Below, in pieces: positions 58,185-64,000 of a stretch of DNA of 64,000 nucleotides. This stretch comes from Achatina immaculata (Eukaryota; Mollusca; Gastropoda; Stylommatophora; Achatinidae). Numbering within the stretch: the first letter of the stretch is position 1; each line of letters starts with the position of its first letter. Both the position numbers and the translations under genes were made by a program. The notes beneath the pieces were generated by a model that had not been told where the DNA came from, made no database searches, and saw nothing but the letters and a program-made list of their open reading frames with translations. The stretch is from assembly GCA_009760885.1 (NCBI GenBank), contig CM019696.1:43198221-43262220 (forward strand). Direction: 5' to 3'.

Positions 58185-58311
58185 GTGGCTGTGGTCGTCA
58201 TGCTGAGCGTCTTCAGTCTGGTGGGGGTGGTCGGCAACGCCATCGCTTTCTACATCTTCCTTGGCCGCAGGACAACCTCCACGTCAGTCATCTTTATACT
58301 AGCACTGGCAG
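58185..58311 (+). CDS. Rhodopsin-type GPCR, second coding exon (TM1, loop 1, start of TM2)
   Basis: A 3' splice site TGGACAG ends at 58184 and a 5' splice site G|GTCAGC follows 58311. The 127-nt exon starts in phase 0 and ends in phase 1. It encodes VAVVVMLSVFSLVGVVGNAI, AFYIFLGRRTTSTS and VIFILALA. The first stretch is a transmembrane helix with the class A GN motif (conserved TM1 Asn). RR-TTSTS is a basic first intracellular loop. VIFILALA begins TM2, where the next residues should include the conserved Asp. G+C content is clearly higher than the surrounding intron, as expected for real coding sequence. With the 48697 exon it gives the first 76 residues of a peptide- or amine-type receptor. 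The ligand class is not determinable, and the remaining exons lie beyond the window. Confidence 0.85.
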
Positions 58312-58849
58312 GTCAGCATTTTCTTTCCGTACAATATGACCACACTGGCGTACCGTAGAAGATGAGTTGTGTAGCAGGTGGTTTGGGGACGGTAGGGGGG
58401 AGAGATTTAAAGCGGTTACTATCATCATCATGTGCCGTGTCCTCAGAGAAGGTTAATTTTTATTTTTTTCCCTTCTCGTCCTTCATATTGCACGTCAGCA
58501 AGCAGCTAGTGGACCTGAGAGTATTACTGCAACCTGTGAGTCGACATGTGAATATGACAGTCGACCTCTAGTATAGTCGACTATGAATATGAACTATGTC
58601 CACCATTGCCGATATATGAGGATAATAATGAACTGTGCGTATTATACTCGACTTACGAGTATTACAATCGACCTGCAATATAGTCGATTGTGAAAGTTAA
58701 AGTTCACATGTGAATATTATAATCGACCTATGAGTGTTAATGTTGACATATCAGTATTACAATGGATCTGTGTGTATTATAGTCAAGCCATAGCTGATGT
58801 GGCTCGTATTCTCTCAAGTGCTTTACTTTATTGCCATTTTCTTGTCACT
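58312..58849. other. Start of the next GPCR intron
   Basis: Single-copy sequence, then irregular GTCGAC / AATATTAC-like words at about 58530-58785 that look like a decayed repeat of about 20-24 bp. No TM2-TM3 exon was found here. Confidence 0.5.
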
Positions 58850-59930
58850 ATAAGGCGAGAACAGCTTGTTTGTGTCAAAATTTTCTGCTCACTGTAAGAC
58901 AAGAACAGCTTGTTCGTTTGTGTAAATTTTTCTGCTCACTGTAAGGCGAGAACAGCTTCTTGGTGTCAACATTTTCTGCCCACTATAAGGCGAGAACAGC
59001 TTGTTTGTTTGTGTCAACATTTTCTGCCCACTATAAGGCGAGAACAGCTTGTTCGTTTGTGTAAATTTTTCTGCTCACTGTAAGGCGAGAACAGCTTCTT
59101 GGTGTCAACATTTTCTGCCCACTATAAGGCGAGAACAGCTTGTTTGTTTGTGTCAACATTTTCTGCCCACTATAAGGCGAGAACAGCTTGTTTGTTTGTG
59201 TCAACATTTTCTGCCCACTATAAGGCGAGAACAGCTTGTTTGTTTGTGTCAACATTTTCTGCCCACTATAAGGCGAGAACAGCTTGTTTGTTTGTGTCAA
59301 CATTTTCTGCCCACTATAAGGCGAGAACAGCTTGTTTGTTTGTGTCAACATTTTCTGCCCACTATAAGGCGAGAACAGCTTGTTCGTTTGTGTAAATTTT
59401 TCTGCTCACTGTAAGGCGAGAACAGCTTCTTGGTGTCAACATTTTCTGCCCACTATAAGGCGAGAACAGCTTGTTTGTTTTGTCAACATTTTCTGCCCAC
59501 TATAAGGCGAGAACAGCTTGTTCGTTTGTGTAAATTTTTCTGCTCACTGTAAGGCGAGAACAGCTTCTTGGTGTCAACATTTTCTGCCCACTATAAGGCG
59601 AGAACAGCTTGTTTGTTTGTGTCAACATTTTCTGCCCACTATAAGGCGAGAACAGCTTGTTTGTTTGTGTCAACATTTTCTGCCCACTATAAGGCGAGAA
59701 CAGCTTGTTTGTTTGTGTCAACATTTTCTGCCCACTATAAGGCGAGAACAGCTTGTTTGTTTGTGTCAACATTTTCTGCCCACTATAAGGCGAGAACAGC
59801 TTGTTTGTTTGTGTCAACATTTTCTGGTCACTGTAAGATAAGAACAGCTTGTTTGTTTATGTCAACATTTTCTGGTCACTGTAAGACTAGAAGAGATTGT
59901 TTATGTCAACATTTTCTGGTAAAAGTAAGA
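58850..59930. repeat. 48-bp minisatellite, about 22 units, roughly 469-bp higher-order repeat
   Basis: AACAGCTTGTTTGTTTGTGT, CAACATTTTCTGCCCACTAT and AAGGCGAG. The variant GTTCGTTTGTGTAAATTTTT occurs near 58912, 59051, 59382 and 59520. The 59051-59382 block is followed by a near copy 469 bp later. Because 48 is a multiple of three, frames stay open on both strands; these are artefacts. Confidence 0.96.
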
Positions 59931-60514
59931 CTAGAACAGTTTGTCTTTGTCAGAAAGTTTCATTTAAAGATTTTAGAGAACCCCCTTGAAAAAAAAGACT
60001 AACCCGCTGATCTTGGAGGTTTTTTCCAGCTAGAATTAGCCTGATCCTGTCAACATGGGAACTATGATCAATGACTTGGCTCGACCTTTCTGACCTTTAG
60101 TTCTCTGACCTCCGACCCCTGGATTTCTGATGGTAGCCAGGAGAGTCAACATGACTACAACCGCAGGAGATTGATTTTCGTTGTCTTGTCAAAAAATGAT
60201 GAAAGATAGTGCACTTTTTGGGCTCTGGATTAGTCTGGCTAGTTCAAAACGTGTAACCAGATCCCCTGCCGGACACTGTGATGAATTTATCGTTGGTGAC
60301 TTGTGTGTAAGACTATCTTCAGATATAGAACGTCCAGTGCGAGACTCCCTCAGAAACACGTTTATATAAAGTTTCAACGCCACGTCGCGGATCACTTCTA
60401 TCATATTTATGTCACATTTATATCATATTACTGTCACATTCATGCCACAATCATGTCGCGGAGCGCAGCTATCAGGTTTATTTTACTAAGAGAAATGCAG
60501 TATTCGGTTTTGTT
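59931..60514. other. Single-copy stretch, no gene recognised
   Basis: Moderately G+C-rich at 60230-60350, with short frames on both strands (62 and 71 codons) that resemble no family I know. A short ATGTCACATTTATATCATA-type repeat lies at 60395-60455. Confidence 0.45.
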
Positions 60515-60735
60515 CAGGTATCAGCTACAGATAGGTTTAGCTACAGGTATGTGCCACAGGTAGATTCAGCTACATATAGGTTTAGCTACACGTAGGTTCA
60601 ATTACAGGTGAGTTTGCCACTAGGTAAGTTCATCTACAGGTGAGTTTACAACAAGGTAGGTTCAGCAACAGATAGGTTTAGCTACAGGTGGGTTCAGCTA
60701 CAGATAGGTTTAGTTACAGGTAGGTTTAGAAAGAA
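60515..60735. repeat. Repeat of 16-18 bp, degenerate
   Basis: CAGGTAGGTTCAGCTA and CAGATAGGTTTAGCTA units, about 12 copies. The following 60736-61032 is single-copy with nothing recognised. Confidence 0.9.
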
Positions 60736-61032
60736 GCTGCTTGAGACTAAGTTCATATTGTATGGGTGTAGAAGACCCATATCGCGATACAGAATGATAT
60801 CGCATGTACTTCGGATTATGTTTAAGTCAGTCCTCTCCATTAGCAGAATTGACATATCGACATCACATACAATTATGACATACAATCACAGTTCAAATGT
60901 CTGAGGTCTATGCTAAACCAACCAGAGAGACTTAGGTCGGCCTGTGTCGACATTATTCTAAGAAAGACAACTCACTTCCTGTTAAGTGTTGGCACTTGTC
61001 TGGTGTTAAGTCATACTTCTGACCTTCGCAAG

Positions 61033-61460
61033 TCAACTCTTCCATCAGCACTCTCTAGATGTCAACTCTTCCATCAACACTCTCTAGATGTCAACTCTTC
61101 CATCAGCACTCTTTAGATGTCAACTCTTCCATCAGCACTCTCTAGATGTCAACTCTTCCATCAGCACTCTCTAGATGTCAACTCTTCCATCAGCACTCTC
61201 TAGATGTCAACTCTTCCATCAGCACTCTCTAGATGTCAACTCTTCCATCAGCACTCTCTAGATTACACGCTAGTCTCCAGTTAACTCCCTGAACTCTTCC
61301 ATCAGCACTCTCTAGATTACACGCTAGTCTCCAGTTAACTCCCTGAACTCTTCCGTCAGCACTCTCTAGATTACACGCTAGTCTCCAGTTAACTCCCTGA
61401 ACTCTTCCATCAACACTCTCTAGATTACACGCTAGTCTCCAGTTAACTCCCCGAACTCAA
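61033..61460. repeat. 29-bp array followed by a 54-bp array sharing part of its unit
   Basis: CTCTTCCATCAGCACTCTCT plus AGATGTCAA repeats about 8 times to 61260. Then a 54-bp unit made of the same CTCTTCCATCAGCACTCTCT plus GATTACACGCTAGTCTCCAG and TTAACTCCCTGAA repeats about 4 times. The second array arose by enlarging the unit with flanking sequence. Confidence 0.94.
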
Positions 61461-62107
61461 ATCATCTCAGATATCCAGTTTACCTGATATGACAGAGTGT
61501 TAACAATTTCCAACTTTGTTCTCTTTGTGATAAAAACGTTATCTCTGCTGTACAGTGAGGAGGCCAGCTGTTTCAAAGTGTTGCTAGGGTGATAATCTTC
61601 TGGTTAGTCTGTGTGACTGGGAGGATAATTTTAAACTGATCATTTCCAGTGACACATCTAGACGCCTGAACTGATTTTCTGCCAGGATAGACTTTGTTTT
61701 AAAAATTCCTGGAAAAAATGTTGATTCATCATTCTCAACCCAGACAGAAATAGGGCAAATACGGGAAAGGAAATGCTGACAGAAAGTCGAACAATAGCGA
61801 GAATAAGAGAATGCTGTTAATATCACGTTTTCTCCGGCCAGATTTAAGAAGAAGAAGATACAAATGTGAGCTCTTGTGAGCGAATTGAGAGCAGCTTATA
61901 ATTATTGTAGACAGCTGCGACCTGCATGCACTGTTATCAGGTCATCTGAAGTTGTTGCTTTCACTTGCAGAGGAGGGACAATGAAAGGGAAGATTGAGAT
62001 GAACTGTCTGGGGGGAATCCAGTGAACAGATAATATTCATATCTGGCCACACAACTTGAACGTGATTTCACTCACAATTACCTGGCCGCCATGAGTCGGG
62101 ACAGAGC
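61461..62107. other. Single-copy stretch, no gene recognised
   Basis: About 650 bp with no supported exon, element or RNA gene. Confidence 0.5.
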
Positions 62108-62490
62108 AGTTTTTTGTTGAGAAATGTTCTCTGCACAATTTTCTGTTGAGGAATGTTCTCTGCACAATTTTCTGTTGAGAAATGTTCTCTGCACAATTTT
62201 CTGTTGAGAAATGTTCTCTGCACAATTTTCTGTTCAGAAATGTTCTCTGCACAATTTTTTGTTGAGAAATGTTCTCTGCACAATTTTTTGTTGAGAAATG
62301 TTCTCTGCACAATTTTCTGTTGGGAAATGTTCTCTGCAGAATGTTCTGTTGTGAAATGTTCTCTGCACAATTTTTTGTTGAGAAATGTTCTCTGCACAAT
62401 TTTCTGTTGAGAAATGTTCTCTGCACAATTTTCTATTGTGAAATGTTCTCTGCACAATTTTTTGTTGAGAAATATTCTCTGCACAATTTC
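62108..62490. repeat. 29-bp minisatellite, about 13 units
   Basis: TTTTCTGTTGAGAAATGTTC plus TCTGCACAA at 29-bp spacing. Open frames on both strands are artefacts. Confidence 0.95.
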
Positions 62491-62669
62491 CAAACTCCCA
62501 TTTCTTGAAAGTTTCTTGTGCTTCCATCGTCTCACTCATCTACAATATTATCATCGTAGGAGAAGGAGCGGAGACGAAGAGGGGATCGGGGGCTGGGGGG
62601 GGTCTGGTGTAAGTTGGAGCTGGAATGAAAGTACAGTTCTGTTCTATCAGAGAGTTGATGTTCACTTTG

Positions 62670-62910
62670 TGAGTATCAGACATTTGCCAAGACTTATATG
62701 TCAGACATTTGATAAATCTTATGTGTATGACATTTGTCAAGTCTTATGTAAGGTATTTGACAAGTCATGTGTGCGACATTTGATACGTCTTGTGTAAGAC
62801 ATTTAAGAAATTATGTGTCAAACTTTCCATAAATCTTATGTGTAAGATATTTGAAAGTCGAGTGTGTCACATATCTGCTAAGTTGTATATGTCAGACATA
62901 TGACAAATAT
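62670..62910. repeat. Repeat of about 30 bp, strongly degenerate
   Basis: GACATTTGACAAGTCTTATG-like units with uneven spacing. An old array. Confidence 0.75.
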
Positions 62911-63094
62911 TGTGTTATTTTTCTAAATATGAAATTTAACCAGGAATACGAACTTTATCGTTTCATGTTAGTTGGAATGATGGCGTTCCTGTAGTTTGAT
63001 AACTTTATTGCAGCAGGAGTGTAGCTTTGTGTAGGTTTATATCTTTAGTTTTATGTACTTATAATATCTGACATGCAAGTGGTGCCATCATGTC

Positions 63095-63580
63095 AATGTG
63101 TCTGTTGTGTGATCATATCATTGTGTCTATTGTGTGATCATATCATTGTGTCTATTGTGTGATCATATCATTGTGTCTATTGTGTGATCATATCATGTGT
63201 CTATTGTGTGATCATATCACTGTGTCTATTGTGTGATCATATCATTGTGTCTATTGTGTGATCATATCATTGTGTCTATTGTGTGATCATATCATTGTGT
63301 CTATTGTGTGATAATTTCACTGTGTCTATTGTGTGATCATTTCACTGTGTCTATTGAGTGATCATATCACTGTGTCTATTGTGTGATCATATCATTGTGT
63401 CTATTGTGTGATCATATCACTGTGTCTATTGTGTGATCATATCATTGTGTCTATTGTGTGATCATATCATTGTGTCTATTGTGTGATAATTTCACTGTGT
63501 CTATTGTGTGATCATTTCACTGTGTCTATTGTGTGATCATTTCACTGTGTCTATTGTGTGATCATGTCAATGTGTCATCA
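63095..63580. repeat. 25-bp minisatellite, about 20 units
   Basis: ATTGTGTCTATTGTGTGATC plus ATATC. ATATCATTG and TTTCACTG variants are grouped. Confidence 0.95.
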
Positions 63581-63774
63581 TATCTTTCTGTACAGGACAT
63601 GCTGATCCATGTTTGTCTCTGGCTGAAACATTCAGATGAAAAATGAAGTCGAATATTTTATCTTTCATTATTCATCCAGAAAGCAGGGGAAAAAAAGCTA
63701 CAGCACACCCTGATACAAAGTTTTTTTGTGACAAATTAATTATACACGTACTATTTTATGATTCACTAACCAAA

Positions 63775-64000
63775 GAAAAAAACACACATTTTCAAACACA
63801 CTAATAAAAAACACATATTTTCTGACACACTTATAAAAAACACATATTTTCTGAAACACTTATAAAAAACACATATTTTCTGACACTTATAAAAAAACAC
63901 ATATTTTCTGACACACTTATAAAAAACACATATTTTCTGACACACTTATAAAAAAACACATATTTTCTGACACACTTATAAAAAACACATATTTTCTGAA
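63775..64000. repeat. 29/30-bp minisatellite running off the window
   Basis: AAAAAACACATATTTTCTGA plus CACACTTAT, about 8 units to the right window edge. Confidence 0.94.

Noticed and set aside
59031..60002. Paired frames of over 100 codons on both strands
   Set aside because: 48-bp array read in several frames; the same peptides recur because of block duplication.

Overview
The window is metazoan nuclear DNA: it has spliced-gene exons, non-LTR retrotransposons and a tRNA-derived SINE, and no bacterial gene organisation. The mix of RTE-type LINEs, a GIY-YIG (Penelope-like) element and a rhodopsin-class receptor, together with very heavy minisatellite content, suggests a lophotrochozoan, most likely a gastropod mollusc. 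That placement is inference; nothing in the sequence fixes the species.

The dominant feature is tandem repetition. By hand tally about 70 separate arrays, with units from 2 to 55 bp, cover roughly 37-38 kb (a little under 60%). Several have higher-order structure: 703-bp blocks of 32-mers at 1-2937, 678-bp blocks of 34-mers at 23285-25340, 356-bp blocks at 25341-26202, 280-bp blocks of 40-mers at 31772-33060, and 231-bp blocks of 21-mers at 47437-48625. Most long open frames in the window (the 400-aa frame at 47441-48643, the 317-aa frame at 25344-26297, the HPSI-type frames at 40291-42085) are translations of arrays and not genes.

Between the arrays lie decayed mobile elements. They are one long RTE copy (8733-12010, minus), five further RTE fragments (12161-12404, 13944-14650, 16926-18185, 20755-21035, 33735-33925), two related 3' RTE copies (33106-33693 plus; 56478-57107 minus, the latter inserted into a 37-bp minisatellite with a 13-bp target duplication), two other LINE 3' ends (19190-19480; 34819-35231), two copies of a GIY-YIG element (19500-20430 minus; 35241-36700 plus) and one SINE (19566-19850 minus).

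The only host gene I can support is a rhodopsin-type GPCR on the plus strand. Its first coding exon (48697-48798) encodes an N-terminal ectodomain with three N-glycosylation sequons. The next exon (58185-58311) encodes TM1 with the GN motif and the start of TM2. The 9.4-kb intron between them is packed with arrays and one RTE copy. The rest of the gene lies to the right of the window.

The most notable result is that paralogous comparisons inside the window show where some minisatellites came from. One GIY-YIG copy carries three separate arrays (19, 32 and 36 bp) at places where the other copy is single-copy. A 26-copy 29-bp array is an amplification of RTE coding sequence with RTE continuing on both sides. 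A LINE C-terminus is triplicated as a 44-bp repeat. The array starting at 48789 was built from the GPCR exon-1/intron junction, so it repeats the 5' splice site many times.
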